A stretch of 64,000 nt of DNA from Leptospira_A sp046736045 (GCF_046736045.1 NZ_CP177134.1:2790001-2854000), one strand, 5' to 3'; counted from the first letter of the stretch, positions 1 through 8,835 are shown. Made by a program: numbers and translations. The notes: generated by a model not told the origin, from the letters alone.

Positions 1-729
1 TTGCGCTGTTTGGAATTCGTATGTGATTCCTGCCAGATCCGTTCCATCTTCTTCTCTGTCCAATCGGACGATGGTTCCTTTCACTGAGATAGGAACGATT
101 TCCCTTTTTTCATTTTCCAGTTTGAGATGGAGGTTGATCGGATCATCTTCTTTCAGGAAATGATGATTTGGCAGAGGGATCAATGCACCGGAACCGGAAA
201 CATTGATCGTATAACCTTCACCTTCTCTTTCTCCGTCGACATTGGTCCAGTGAAATGGCACAGGATGGGTTTCTCTGTATCCGCCTCTCCAGCCTCGTTC
301 CAATCCGCTTAAGTAGGGCGCTGCGATTTCTCTTCGTAAAAAATAAAAAATAGTTCCTAGGATGATCGCAGTGAATACTGCGTTCCAGATGATATCGGGA
401 GTTTGCAAACGAATGCCTGCGAGGAAAAGTTTCTTCCCGAGGGTGATCCATGCCACCATCCAAAGGTTATATGAAGCAAGTACGACCGCAAATAACAGAA
501 AGAGATAATAACCAAACTTCTTTTTGGCGACAAGTCCGTATGCAATTACAAGACTGAGTGCGGATAAAAAATATTGAAGCGGTTGTATCCGATCAAATAC
601 ATGATCCCATCTTTGGCTTAAGTCGTATAAGGCGGCGGTTGCAAAAAAATTAAGGAATGGAATTGCAAAAAATAGAAAGGCAACGAATAGAATGGGAAGT
701 GGATAATGAAATATACGAAGTGCCATCAT
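1..729 (-). CDS. Membrane-anchored PilZ-domain protein, C-terminus cut by the window edge
   Basis: An open frame runs from an ATG at 729 (second ATG at 726) off the left edge, giving 243 residues. The first about 135 residues hold four hydrophobic segments (about 10-33, 50-67, 72-95 and 112-131). A soluble part follows with RGGYR at 148-152 and NVSGSG at 176-181. These match the RxxxR and D/NxSxxG signatures by which PilZ domains bind cyclic di-GMP. It is therefore probably an inner-membrane protein with a cytoplasmic c-di-GMP sensor. No clear Shine-Dalgarno is seen. The domain end is missing, so total length and any further domain are unknown. The next gene is 113 bp upstream on the same strand. 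Confidence 0.75.
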   Translation of the reverse strand, partial: MMALRIFHYPLPILFVAFLFFAIPFLNFFATAALYDLSQRWDHVFDRIQPLQYFLSALSLVIAYGLVAKKKFGYYLFLLFAVVLASYNLWMVAWITLGKKLFLAGIRLQTPDIIWNAVFTAIILGTIFYFLRREIAAPYLSGLERGWRGGYRETHPVPFHWTNVDGEREGEGYTINVSGSGALIPLPNHHFLKEDDPINLHLKLENEKREIVPISVKGTIVRLDREEDGTDLAGITYEFQTAQ

Positions 730-842
730 GAAAAATCTCTGAAAAAAATATCTTAAGTCAAGAAATTTTTAAGGATTCCTTTGCAAATGATGCAATGCAC
801 GATAAATACCCGGGTTTTTACCGATTTTACAATCGAATGATT

Positions 843-1355
843 TCATTGTTTTCCTTCTTCCTGATCTGAAGTCTCAGACTGTACGTTAGGTGGTTCTGTC
901 GGGTTCGGTTGGGCTATTTCCTGATTCAAACTTTCATGGTTGAGTAAAGAATGGATTTCTTCTTTTCTTTCCGTAACTTTCTCTTCTACCTCTGACAACC
1001 GGCGGATGATGCTATGAAGTAATACGGAGAGAAAAGCAGGGCTTTCTTTTCCCATACCTAAAAAAATCTCCCGACTGATGATTCCCAGTTTGGTATCTTC
1101 TGCGACTGCTGTTACGGTAGCTGCTCGGGGAGAAGGTTGGATGAGTGCCAATTCTCCGAAAAATTCTCCAGGACCCATTTGACGAATGACCAAATCATCT
1201 CCGGTTCCTGTTTTTTTTGTGACTCTCAGTTTTCCGGAAAAGATAAAATACATAATTCCGTTTGTTTCTTCCCCTTCCTGAAATACAATCTCGTCTTTAG
1301 GGACGTGGCGAATGCTAACTTCGCTTAGGAAACGTTTTAAATGATCCGTGTTCAT
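843..1355 (-). CDS. Cyclic nucleotide-binding domain protein (second of a pair)
   Basis: A 170-residue soluble protein made almost wholly of one Crp-type cyclic nucleotide-binding beta-roll (about residues 8-125) plus a hydrophilic tail. The phosphate-binding cassette is recognisable: FGELAL followed by PRAAT, with the arginine and small residue that contact the cyclic phosphate in CAP and PKA domains. There is no helix-turn-helix, so it is not a Crp-type transcription factor; it may act as a regulatory subunit or by protein contact. The C-terminal about 45 residues are rich in Glu, Gln, Pro and Asn and look disordered. Its ATG overlaps the stop of the upstream paralogue by 4 bp (1352-1355), which implies translational coupling. 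Confidence 0.85.
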   Translation of the reverse strand: MNTDHLKRFLSEVSIRHVPKDEIVFQEGEETNGIMYFIFSGKLRVTKKTGTGDDLVIRQMGPGEFFGELALIQPSPRAATVTAVAEDTKLGIISREIFLGMGKESPAFLSVLLHSIIRRLSEVEEKVTERKEEIHSLLNHESLNQEIAQPNPTEPPNVQSETSDQEEGKQ

Positions 1356-1771
1356 GTTTCCTCTTTTTTCATTTCTTCAATGAGCTTTTCCAATTCAGTC
1401 AGCCTTGTTTCTGCGCGATGGAGTTTTTCTACGGAACTACGGAGTAAGTGAAATAAAAAAAATGCATTGGTCCTTGCTAACTTTTCAAATTGGTCATCTC
1501 TTAGGATTCCCAGTTTTGCATTTGCGGAAACCACACTCACACTCATTGCCCTCGGGTTGCGGGTGAGCAATGCCAATTCTCCGAAAAATTCCCCGGGCCC
1601 CAGTCCTCTGATAATTTCCTGCAGGCCATCGGGATTTTTTTTGGTAACTGCAAACATCCCTTGCATGATGCAATACATATTGCCATCGTGATGATCACCT
1701 TCCCGAAAGATAACATCTCCGCGTATATACGTTTGCGTGGAAATGTTTTGCATGTATTCTAGTATATTCAT
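1352..1771 (-). CDS. Cyclic nucleotide-binding domain protein (first of a pair)
   Basis: A 139-residue paralogue of the gene it overlaps downstream. The cyclic nucleotide-binding fold covers about residues 8-120 and includes FGELAL followed by NPRAMS, the phosphate-binding cassette with its arginine. The C-terminus (about 108-139) is charged and heptad-like, consistent with a short coiled coil for dimerisation; no DNA-binding domain or enzyme domain is present. The two proteins are likely co-expressed and may form a hetero-oligomer, which is inference. Upstream lies a 443-bp gap with a 26-bp palindrome. The ligand (cAMP, cGMP or none) cannot be told from sequence. Confidence 0.85.
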   Translation of the reverse strand: MNILEYMQNISTQTYIRGDVIFREGDHHDGNMYCIMQGMFAVTKKNPDGLQEIIRGLGPGEFFGELALLTRNPRAMSVSVVSANAKLGILRDDQFEKLARTNAFFLFHLLRSSVEKLHRAETRLTELEKLIEEMKKEET

Positions 1772-2214
1772 CTTAGGCCTGTCGGCTAATTTCCGTTGAT
1801 CAAATCCTTTGTCATTTCTAAATTCAGAAGTATGATTCGGATAACTACTAGTCTTATCGGGAAGGATGGATCCTTGCCGAATCGGATCGGCTGATCCGGA
1901 AGAGAATCCGATTTCATATATGTTGAAAAGTAATAATTTAGAATATTCTAAATTATTGTAATACTATCGTTCCGAAAATCTATTGTTTTGTTTCCGAAAT
2001 CAAAATTTCTTTTTCCGAAAGAAACAATATCTCTCTTTCTCTCGTTAACTATTTTGTTCCGCGCAAGGTTTTCCTTTTATCTTTTGGTGGTCTGGTCATT
2101 TTCTCCGGTTTTTCCGAATGGTTTTTGAGTTTTAATTCTTCCGGAAATGGAAAATCTTTAATAAAATCTCTCTAGACAGCAAAGTGCTCTCTAACAGAAT
2201 GCCTATAACTACAT
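1772..2214. other. Intergenic region between the CNBD pair and tRNA-Leu
   Basis: No convincing gene. The stretch is AT-rich and holds a 26-bp perfect palindrome at 1932-1957 and three copies of TTCCGAAA at 1970-1977, 1992-1999 and 2013-2020. It should contain the promoter of the minus-strand cyclic-nucleotide gene pair and, at its right end, that of the tRNA; TATAAC at 2204-2209 is a possible tRNA -10 element, but I see no good -35 partner. Confidence 0.6.
1932..1957. promoter_or_regulatory. 26-bp perfect palindrome, candidate operator
   Basis: The 26 bp are a perfect inverted repeat with no spacer, centred between 1944 and 1945; the core reads TTAGAATATTCTAA. It lies 161 bp upstream of the first cyclic-nucleotide-binding gene. 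The symmetry and AT-rich TTAGAAT/ATTCTAA half sites recall Fur/PerR-type boxes, although the usual central spacer base is absent. It is too AT-rich and has no T-run to be a good terminator. The regulator is unknown. Confidence 0.5.
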
Positions 2215-2296
2215 GCGGGCGTGGCGAAATTGGCAGACGCACCAGATTTAGGTTCTGGCGCCGAGAGGCATGGGGGTTCAAGTCCCTCCGCCCGCA
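2215..2296 (+). tRNA. tRNA-Leu, anticodon UAG
   Basis: A full cloverleaf can be drawn. The acceptor stem pairs GCGGGCG (2215-2221) with CGCCCGC (2289-2295), with A at 2296 as discriminator. The anticodon stem is CCAGA (2242-2246) with TCTGG (2254-2258), and the seven-base loop TTTAGGT puts TAG at 2249-2251. The T-loop shows GTTCAAG. The extended variable arm and A discriminator fit a class II leucine tRNA reading CUA/CUG codons. CCA is not encoded. Confidence 0.97.
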
Positions 2297-2600
2297 AAGA
2301 AATACTCCTTCCTTCGATTCAAATTTCCAAACATTCAAAAATATAAAAGAGGGTTTCTGAAAAGAAAACCCCTTTCATTTCACAAAAGAACTTCCTGTAT
2401 ACAAATCTACTCGGGAATAAATTTCTCTGTCGGACCAAAGAGTATAACAAAGAACAGTCGTTTCTATAATAATCCGAAAAACAGGGGATTCTTTCCGGGA
2501 AAACAGAATAAGTTGAATGACTCTTGGAATTCCTAAATAATAAATTGATAATAAATTTCGTAAAATATAAAGAGGCAGGCTTTTTCCGGAATAAACCAGG
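2297..2600. other. Spacer between tRNA-Leu and the hybrid kinase
   Basis: About 300 bp with no convincing gene. It holds a weak hairpin (2346-2375) that may end tRNA-Leu transcription, and AT-rich sequence that should carry the promoter of the hybrid histidine kinase starting at 2601. I see no clear -35/-10 pair. Confidence 0.5.
2346..2380 (+). terminator. Possible terminator after tRNA-Leu
   Basis: GGGTTT at 2351-2356 pairs with AAACCC at 2366-2371, extended by AAAG/CTTT across a one-base bulge. The loop is nine bases and the T-run after the stem is short and interrupted (CTTTCATTT). It is only a moderate intrinsic terminator. Confidence 0.4.
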
Positions 2601-5600
2601 ATGGATAAAAACTTACAAAGCATCATTTCCGAATTCAAACAATATGAAAATATTGGACTTGGGTTGGTGATTTTCGACCATTCTGGGGAAATGGTATGGG
2701 GTGGGGATCGTTCCCGATCCATACTGGAACTAACCGACGAACAGTCCTTAATCAAAGCCAGTAAAGATTGGAAATATTTCAATCATAAAAGAGAAAGCCT
2801 ACCGGCTCATGAATTTCCGTTTTCTATTTTCCGCAAAGAAGGAACCTTCGTTGATGAACTGATCATTGGAATCACTCTTTCCTATGGAAAGAATATCTGG
2901 ACAAAGGTTACTTCACGACCGACTCAAATCTTAGAATACCCTTTGATTTTATTGATTCGAAATATTTCACCTGACATCGAGTTAGGAGCGACTTTAGGAA
3001 AGAATCATTTCCGGACAAATTTTCAACTTACATTGGACAATTCATCAATCGGTATGGCAATTGTTCAGCCCGATGGGAGATGGCTCAACGTTAACAACAA
3101 ACTCTGTCTGATGCTCGGTTACAGTTCCGATGAAATGAATGGTATGACCTTTAAGGATATAACTTATTCCGAAGATCTCGAAACCGACCTCACCTTATTG
3201 CAACGATTAGTTGATAATGAAATCCCTAATTATCAAATGGAAAAACGTTATATCAAAAAATCGGGAGAATTGATTTGGATTTTGTTATCCGTTTCGATTG
3301 TTCGGGATTCCTTCGGCGAACCTCTTTATTTTGTTTCACAGATTATGGATATCAATGAAAGAAAAAAATATGAAGAGGAATTGAAACATGCGAAAGAGCT
3401 TTTAGAGCAGACGAATCAATTGGTTCGTATCGGTGCATGGGATGCCGATTTGATTTCGAGACAAGGGATTTGGTCCTCCACTACGAAAGAAATGCATGAA
3501 GTAGATGCCGATTTTATTCCTGATATAGAGTCCGGACTTGATTTTGTAAAGGAAGGAGAGAGCCGGACAAAAATTACGAAAGCACTTACTGAACTCATTG
3601 AGAACGGAACTCCCTACGATGTTGAAATGCAGATTGTAACTGCGAAGGGAAACGAATTATGGGTTCGTTCCGTCGCAAAGGGTGAATTTAAAGATGGCAA
3701 GTGCATAAGAATTTTCGGTGCGCTATATGATATTGATGCCCGTAAAAAAGCAGAAGAAGCATATGAAATAGAAAGATCCAGATTACTTTCATTTGTCGAA
3801 CATGCCCCTGCTGCGGTGGCAATGTTTGATAAGGATATCAACTACATAGCTGTTAGTCGTAGGTGGATTGTCGATTACCATTTAGCCGACAAGGATATCA
3901 TCGGTCTTTCGCATTACGAAGTTTTTCCCAATATTTCCGAAAGATGGAAAGCGATACACAAACGTTGTTTAAACGGTGAAGTCCTGAAAGAAGACGAAAA
4001 CGTATGGAGGCCGGAAGGGTGGGATTTTGATCAGTATCTGAGATGGGAAGTGAGACCATGGTATTTGATCGACGGTGAGATCGGCGGAATTATGATGTTC
4101 ACCCAGGATATCACAGAAAGTTGTTTGCAGAGAGAAGAACTTAGGAAAGCAAAAATCACCGCCGAACAGGCAAGCGCTGCCAAATCGGATTTTCTCGCCA
4201 ACATGAGTCATGAAATCCGTACACCATTGAATGGGATCATCGGTTTTACCGATTTATTACTTCGAACCGATTTGGATTCGGGCCAACACCAATACCTCAG
4301 TACTGTTTTTCAGTCCGCCTGTTTGTTGTTGAGTATCATCAACGATATATTGGATTTTTCCAAAATCGAAGCGGGCAAATTGGATTTGTCTCCTGAAAAA
4401 ACCGATTTGGTGGAATTGGGAAGTCAGATTATGGATATGATCAAACATGATGCCCATAAAAAGGATCTGGAAGTATTGATCAATTTTACCGTCAATATTC
4501 CAAAGTATGTTATTGTGGATAATATCCGATTGAGACAAATCATTGTTAACTTGTGCAGCAATGCTGTAAAGTTTACACAAAAGGGAGAAATCGAACTGCG
4601 AATCGAAGCAGTGGGCGAGGATGATCATAATAAACGTAAATTCCGTTTTTCCGTGAGAGATACAGGAATCGGAATTGCTCCCGAAAATCAAAAGAAAATT
4701 TTTGAAGCATTCACGCAAGAGGACATTTCCACCACACGGAGATTTGGCGGAACAGGACTCGGATTGACGATTTCAAACAGACTTTTGGGAATGATGGGGT
4801 CGAAACTGGAATTAACTAGCGATAGTGGATCCGGAAGTCTTTTTTCATTCGTATTGGAATTGGAATATCAGGAAAGTCCGTTTGAATTACGTAAAGAAAA
4901 CAAAATCAATAGCATCCTGATTGTAGACGATAATGCGAATAACCGCAAAATTCTGGAAGAGATTTTGATTCTGCAAAATATCAAGACCGAATCGGTAATA
5001 AGCGGATACGAGGCTATAGATCTGATCTCAAAAGGTTCCCGATATGATTTTATATTATTGGATTATCATATGCCCGGAATGGATGGGATTGAAACAGCAA
5101 AAAGAATCAGACAAGATCTTAATGTTTCATCTGATGAGCAGCCTATCATTCTTTTGAGTAGCGGAGTGAATGATTCCGTTCTTGGTAATTTGAGCCGGTC
5201 TGTCGGAATCCGTGAGATTTTGGAAAAACCGATTTATATTAAAAAGCTCATTGATATGTTGGAACGTAATTTTACCGAATCGAAACCTGATGAGTTTTTC
5301 AACAATTCCAAAGTAAAGAGTATCGTACCTGAATTGGAAGCAACTGCAAACGTTCTCATTGCAGAAGACAATGCGGTCAACATGATGCTTGCCAAAAGCA
5401 TCATTAAAAGAATTTTACCCAAAGCAAAAATTTTTGAAGCAATCAACGGACTGGAAGCAATCCGACTTTTCAAAACGGAGACATTGGATATTGTTTTTAT
5501 GGACATTCAAATGCCGGAGATGAACGGATACGAAGCAAGCAGGGTGATTCGGTCCTTGGAAAAGACAAATCGGATTCCAATCATTGCAGTCACGGCAGGT

Positions 5601-5711
5601 ATTATTTCCGGCGAAAGAGAAAAATGCATCGAAGCCGGTATGGATGATTACCTAAGTAAACCTGCAATCAAAGATGATTTTGCCAAAATGATTTTGAAAT
5701 GGTTATTATAA
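2601..5711 (+). CDS. Hybrid sensor histidine kinase with three PAS domains and two receiver domains
   Basis: A 1036-residue cytoplasmic signalling protein with no membrane segment. Order: a short N-terminal region (about 1-130), three PAS/PAC units (about 137-262, 273-390, 396-508), HisKA with the H-box SHEIRTPLNG (phosphoacceptor H537), a HATPase domain with GTGLGL (about 640-760), and two receiver domains with predicted phosphoacceptors D821 (LLDYHMPGMDG) and D968 (FMDIQMPEMNG). No Hpt domain is present, so phosphotransfer to a downstream protein would need a separate partner. It senses an unknown cytosolic signal, possibly redox or a ligand bound by PAS. No response regulator adjoins it; it is an orphan between tRNA-Leu and a convergent SPOR gene. 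The Shine-Dalgarno before the ATG is weak. Confidence 0.93.
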   Translation: MDKNLQSIISEFKQYENIGLGLVIFDHSGEMVWGGDRSRSILELTDEQSLIKASKDWKYFNHKRESLPAHEFPFSIFRKEGTFVDELIIGITLSYGKNIWTKVTSRPTQILEYPLILLIRNISPDIELGATLGKNHFRTNFQLTLDNSSIGMAIVQPDGRWLNVNNKLCLMLGYSSDEMNGMTFKDITYSEDLETDLTLLQRLVDNEIPNYQMEKRYIKKSGELIWILLSVSIVRDSFGEPLYFVSQIMDINERKKYEEELKHAKELLEQTNQLVRIGAWDADLISRQGIWSSTTKEMHEVDADFIPDIESGLDFVKEGESRTKITKALTELIENGTPYDVEMQIVTAKGNELWVRSVAKGEFKDGKCIRIFGALYDIDARKKAEEAYEIERSRLLSFVEHAPAAVAMFDKDINYIAVSRRWIVDYHLADKDIIGLSHYEVFPNISERWKAIHKRCLNGEVLKEDENVWRPEGWDFDQYLRWEVRPWYLIDGEIGGIMMFTQDITESCLQREELRKAKITAEQASAAKSDFLANMSHEIRTPLNGIIGFTDLLLRTDLDSGQHQYLSTVFQSACLLLSIINDILDFSKIEAGKLDLSPEKTDLVELGSQIMDMIKHDAHKKDLEVLINFTVNIPKYVIVDNIRLRQIIVNLCSNAVKFTQKGEIELRIEAVGEDDHNKRKFRFSVRDTGIGIAPENQKKIFEAFTQEDISTTRRFGGTGLGLTISNRLLGMMGSKLELTSDSGSGSLFSFVLELEYQESPFELRKENKINSILIVDDNANNRKILEEILILQNIKTESVISGYEAIDLISKGSRYDFILLDYHMPGMDGIETAKRIRQDLNVSSDEQPIILLSSGVNDSVLGNLSRSVGIREILEKPIYIKKLIDMLERNFTESKPDEFFNNSKVKSIVPELEATANVLIAEDNAVNMMLAKSIIKRILPKAKIFEAINGLEAIRLFKTETLDIVFMDIQMPEMNGYEASRVIRSLEKTNRIPIIAVTAGIISGEREKCIEAGMDDYLSKPAIKDDFAKMILKWLL

Positions 5712-5757
5712 ATTCCAAAACCACTTGATGTTTGTAAACGATGCTTATAAAAAAGAG

Positions 5758-5788
5758 AAGGCCTTCTAAATTGAATTTAGAAAGCCTT
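5758..5788 (-). terminator. Hairpin terminator between the kinase and the SPOR gene
   Basis: A long stem (AAGGC, mismatch, TTCTAAATT against AATTTAGAA, mismatch, GCCTT) lies between two convergent genes. Read on the minus strand it is followed by CTTCTCTTTTTT, which gives a usable T-run for the SPOR/coaE transcript; on the plus strand the T-run is poor. It may also slow plus-strand transcription from the kinase. Confidence 0.65.
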
Positions 5789-5822
5789 TAATGCCAAGGT
5801 AGTGAAAGTTTCTGCTAAAAAA

Positions 5823-6632
5823 TTAAGAACGTGAAAGTGGAATAAAAGAAACGATCATTGCTTTCGATTTTACATCGGAAGCAAGAACCAGTTTTGAGAG
5901 CTGTTTACGGAGCCCGTCTTTATTATTTGTTTTGCCCATCTGAACCACAAAGTATCCGTTTTTATAAACGATGAACGGATTTGAAGATAGTTTTCCTTTG
6001 TTATCATTTGTAAGTTTTGATAAAAAAGATTCTGCCGAATCTCTGGTTCCAAAAGCGCTCAACTGAACGGTATAAAGTTTTCCTTGAGGGGTAATGGATT
6101 CCATTCTTTTGGAAACTCTTTTCGATTTCTCCGAATTTTGTTTTTCTTTTTTGAAAACCGCGGAATGGGAAGGCGATTGGTTTTTTAATAGGATTTCATT
6201 TTTTTTTGCTTCTTGTTTGGTTGAGCGGGAAGACTTTGTCAGGTCGACCACTTGTGCTTTTCTTTCTTCTTCCTCATCTTTCGTAGTAGAAGATTCCGCA
6301 TAATATGGATTTGTTGTATTTCCCACATCCGCCATCGGAACTTCGAGACTTCCGTTTCCGACTGCAAGCTCCTTCGTTTTAGCACTTTTTAGAGCTAATT
6401 CTTGTGAAGTGGGAGCAGGAATGGATTCCTCCGGTTGGGGGATTTTTGATTCGGCATTTTCAGAAACAACTGCTTCGGTAGTTGCTGGTTGGTTGTGTGT
6501 ATTTTCGATTCTTCCTTTACCGACGGAAACTCCCAAAAAGAAAAAGGAAAAGAATAATGCAAAAAGGAAAAGGGACAATACGCCTATTCTTTGTTTGTCT
6601 AAATTGATTACGTAAAAAACTCTTTCTTTCAT
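5823..6632 (-). CDS. SPOR-domain membrane protein
   Basis: A 269-residue protein with a short cytoplasmic N-terminus, one transmembrane segment (about 15-36, ending FFFLGVSVGKG), a long low-complexity Ser/Glu/Lys-rich linker, and a C-terminal SPOR domain (about 190-262: YTVQLSAFGTRDSAESFL followed by a GYFVVQMG strand). SPOR domains bind glycan strands denuded of stem peptides at septa and poles, so the role is probably in cell division or envelope remodelling, with the C-terminus in the periplasm. Its ATG overlaps the coaE stop by 4 bp (6629-6632), so the two are co-translated. The pairing with coaE is probably only operonic. Confidence 0.88.
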   Translation of the reverse strand: MKERVFYVINLDKQRIGVLSLFLFALFFSFFFLGVSVGKGRIENTHNQPATTEAVVSENAESKIPQPEESIPAPTSQELALKSAKTKELAVGNGSLEVPMADVGNTTNPYYAESSTTKDEEEERKAQVVDLTKSSRSTKQEAKKNEILLKNQSPSHSAVFKKEKQNSEKSKRVSKRMESITPQGKLYTVQLSAFGTRDSAESFLSKLTNDNKGKLSSNPFIVYKNGYFVVQMGKTNNKDGLRKQLSKLVLASDVKSKAMIVSFIPLSRS

Positions 6633-7255
6633 TTTAGTTCCTTGGCCGCGATTTTAATTGTCTCATACACGGACTTTATATTTTTTTTTAGCTCTTCAGT
6701 AGAATTATCGTTCGGTATTACGAAATCGGAGAGGGCCTTTTTTTTCTCCAAATCCATCTGGGCGAGATTTCTTTTGTCGAAATCTTCTCTTGTCATCCCG
6801 CCTCTTGCTTTCACTCTTTCCCACGCAACATCATGGGACACGGTGACGCAGAGTTTCCCGTCACAAAGTGTATGTGCGTCTGTTTCGAAAAGAAGGGGAA
6901 CTTCCCACGCAATGATATTTTCTGTAGGGATTTTCGCCAGTTGCTCGTGAAATTCTTTCCTGACAAGGGGGTGGATGAGCGAATTCATTTTCTTTAATTT
7001 TTCCGGTTCGGAAAATGCGATCTCTGCGATCTTCGCTTTTATTGGTGAACCGTTGGGATCGAAAATGGATTCTCCGAAAATTTGTTTGAGTTCTTCTTTG
7101 ATCGGAGTGTTCGGGTCTGTGAATTGTTTGGCGATCTCGTCGGAACTGATTCGGACTGCTCCCAATTCTGAAAACAGTTTCGTTACTGTGGATTTACCGG
7201 AACCAATGGATCCTGTAATTCCCAATAAATAATTTCTGTTTTTTGTTCCGGTCAC
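6629..7255 (-). CDS. coaE: Dephospho-CoA kinase
   Basis: 208 residues, the usual CoaE length of about 200. It begins with a P-loop, GITGSIGSGKST (about residues 12-23), followed by the family pattern ELGA...ISSDEIA, the IHPLVR segment near residue 91, and WEVPLLFE (about 117-124) that shapes the CoA-binding site. It phosphorylates the 3'-hydroxyl of dephospho-CoA, the last step of coenzyme A synthesis, in the cytosol. It is first gene of a two-gene unit with the SPOR protein downstream. The start is the ATG at 7255; a later Met would remove the P-loop. Confidence 0.95.
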   Translation of the reverse strand: MTGTKNRNYLLGITGSIGSGKSTVTKLFSELGAVRISSDEIAKQFTDPNTPIKEELKQIFGESIFDPNGSPIKAKIAEIAFSEPEKLKKMNSLIHPLVRKEFHEQLAKIPTENIIAWEVPLLFETDAHTLCDGKLCVTVSHDVAWERVKARGGMTREDFDKRNLAQMDLEKKKALSDFVIPNDNSTEELKKNIKSVYETIKIAAKELK

Positions 7256-7384
7256 GGGTTTATATCATTTTTTCGGCAGGAAAGTACAAGCCTTTTTTTA
7301 GGAAAAATTGTTTTTTTTTGATTTTTTCTAATGGAAACGGAGGTTTTATACGAACAAGGAAGTTGAATTGGAAAAGGTGCACTC

Positions 7385-7402
7385 GTGGTTTTCCCAAACC
7401 AC
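7385..7402. repeat. Short perfect hairpin between coaE and the hydrolase
   Basis: GTGGTTT (7385-7391) is complementary to AAACCAC (7396-7402) with a four-base loop. It lies in the 219-bp gap between coaE and the upstream hydrolase stop. There is no T-run on either side, so it is not a typical intrinsic terminator; it could be a protein site or an RNA structure in the coaE leader. Confidence 0.35.
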
Positions 7403-7474
7403 CGCGCAAGTAAATTAGATTATTTTAAAATACTTATATTTTCCTCGAATCCTTTTATAATAGCAGAATTTCGG

Positions 7475-8473
7475 TCATCTGTGATGATCAGCCGTTTCAT
7501 TTTCCTTCGCCCAATCCATCCAAAGATTGGCAGTCTCTCTCGGTTGTTCGATCATAGGTGCATGTCCTACATCGAGAAGGATCAAAATTTTCTTTTTTGA
7601 TTTTAGATTTTTTTCCAAAACAATCGTACAGCTATGGTGGATGATATTGTCCTCTTTTCCCCAGATAACAAAAGTAGGTGATTGAATCTTGGAAACCAGT
7701 GCTTCCAAAGGAAAACCTTCCTTTCTGATCTGAAGTAAAATTTGTTCATTCCAATTTCGATTCGAAATGGCTCTTTCCACAAAATAAGATTTTAATGTTG
7801 CAGGAAGATAAGGTGGCTTTACAAAACTAAATGCCATTAACTTGTCAAAGTCTTCGACAGAATTTACCAGAAGCGGATTTGGTTTGCCGGAGAGAACCAT
7901 TTTCATCACTTCACTTGGTTCCGGGCTTTTGATTCCTGCATTGTCGAGTAGAGTAAGGGTGCGAATTTCCGTAGGATACTTTGCCGCATAAACTCCGGCG
8001 ATGGAACCTCCCATCGAGTTGCCTATGATATGGTATTTTTTTAGTCCCAATACTTTGGCAAATTCATGAAGTCTTTCTACCTGCGCTTCGATCGAATAGG
8101 AAACTTCTTCGATTCTGCTATTTTCTCCGAAGCCGGGTAGGTCGGGAGAGATGATTCTGTATTCGCCGGGAATGTATCTGGCAAACCTCGTCCAATGATC
8201 CTTATCGCCACCAAATCCATGTACGGCGAGAAGAATTTGTTCCGAATCCGCACTACCTGCTTCCGAATATTTCCATCGAAATTCGCCAATCGTAACTTCT
8301 TTAATGGAAAGTCCTGATCGCGACCTTTCCCACATAAGGCCGGTTTTGTGAATGAAGGATGCGCAGTTTGTGAGCAAAAATATAAAAAAACAGAAGAGAC
8401 TGAATGAAATAATTCTTGGGAATATTCGAAATCCCGAGCAATTTGCTATAAAATTTGAAAGGATCGTTGACAT
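7475..8473 (-). CDS. Alpha/beta hydrolase lipoprotein
   Basis: 332 residues from the ATG at 8473, chosen because AAGGAGGT sits just upstream (complement of 8479-8486); a longer frame to 8506 would run up to the tRNA. The N-terminus has a hydrophobic segment ending LLTNCAS, a spirochaetal lipobox, so it is probably lipid-anchored. The hydrolase fold shows the oxyanion HGFGGD, the nucleophile elbow GNSMGG, the acid in WGKEDN, and the catalytic His in VGHAPM. The substrate is unknown; esterases, lipases and epoxide hydrolases share this pattern. It is divergent from tRNA-Phe, and its start codon lies within the tRNA promoter. Confidence 0.88.
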   Translation of the reverse strand: MSTILSNFIANCSGFRIFPRIISFSLFCFFIFLLTNCASFIHKTGLMWERSRSGLSIKEVTIGEFRWKYSEAGSADSEQILLAVHGFGGDKDHWTRFARYIPGEYRIISPDLPGFGENSRIEEVSYSIEAQVERLHEFAKVLGLKKYHIIGNSMGGSIAGVYAAKYPTEIRTLTLLDNAGIKSPEPSEVMKMVLSGKPNPLLVNSVEDFDKLMAFSFVKPPYLPATLKSYFVERAISNRNWNEQILLQIRKEGFPLEALVSKIQSPTFVIWGKEDNIIHHSCTIVLEKNLKSKKKILILLDVGHAPMIEQPRETANLWMDWAKENETADHHR

Positions 8474-8494
8474 TAGCGACCTCCTTAGTATTTT
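8467..8494 (+). promoter_or_regulatory. tRNA-Phe promoter
   Basis: A consensus -35 TTGACA (8467-8472) is followed after 16 bp by TATTTT (8489-8494), about 12 bp before the tRNA 5' end. The -35 box overlaps the start codon (8471-8473, complement) of the divergent hydrolase and the spacer contains its Shine-Dalgarno. The hydrolase mRNA must therefore begin at or beyond this promoter, possibly inside the tRNA gene. Confidence 0.65.
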
Positions 8495-8506
8495 GGTCGT
8501 AGCCAA

Positions 8507-8579
<73 letters not shown>

Positions 8580-8592
8580 AGGTCACTTCATT

Positions 8593-8835
8593 TTATCCCT
8601 TTTTTCTTTCCTCACCCATAGCCCAAAGACCTAGGAACTCATTTTCCTCAACCTTCTTGCAAAGTTCCGGTTTATACAATTTTTTCACAGGTGGTTTCGG
8701 GTAAATATGGATCTCATCATTGTCGGGAATGAACGTTAACATACGTAATATGGTATCGTCTCCTTCAATTTCATACATAGTATAAGACATTCCCTTGCTC
8801 GGGATGATTTGCGATGTTTCTAGATATTTATTCAA
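8593..8835 (-). CDS. Conserved-looking small hypothetical protein
   Basis: 80 residues from a TTG at 8835, preceded by AAGGT at a suitable distance; an internal ATG at 8790 would give 65 residues. The protein is acidic and soluble, with alternating hydrophobic residues in the first half (SYTMYEIEGDDTILRMLTF) that suggest a small beta sheet. I do not recognise the family. It is convergent with tRNA-Phe and follows the YegP-like gene on the same strand, separated by a terminator. Coding status rests on length, Shine-Dalgarno and sensible composition. Confidence 0.55.
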   Translation of the reverse strand: MNKYLETSQIIPSKGMSYTMYEIEGDDTILRMLTFIPDNDEIHIYPKPPVKKLYKPELCKKVEENEFLGLWAMGEERKKG

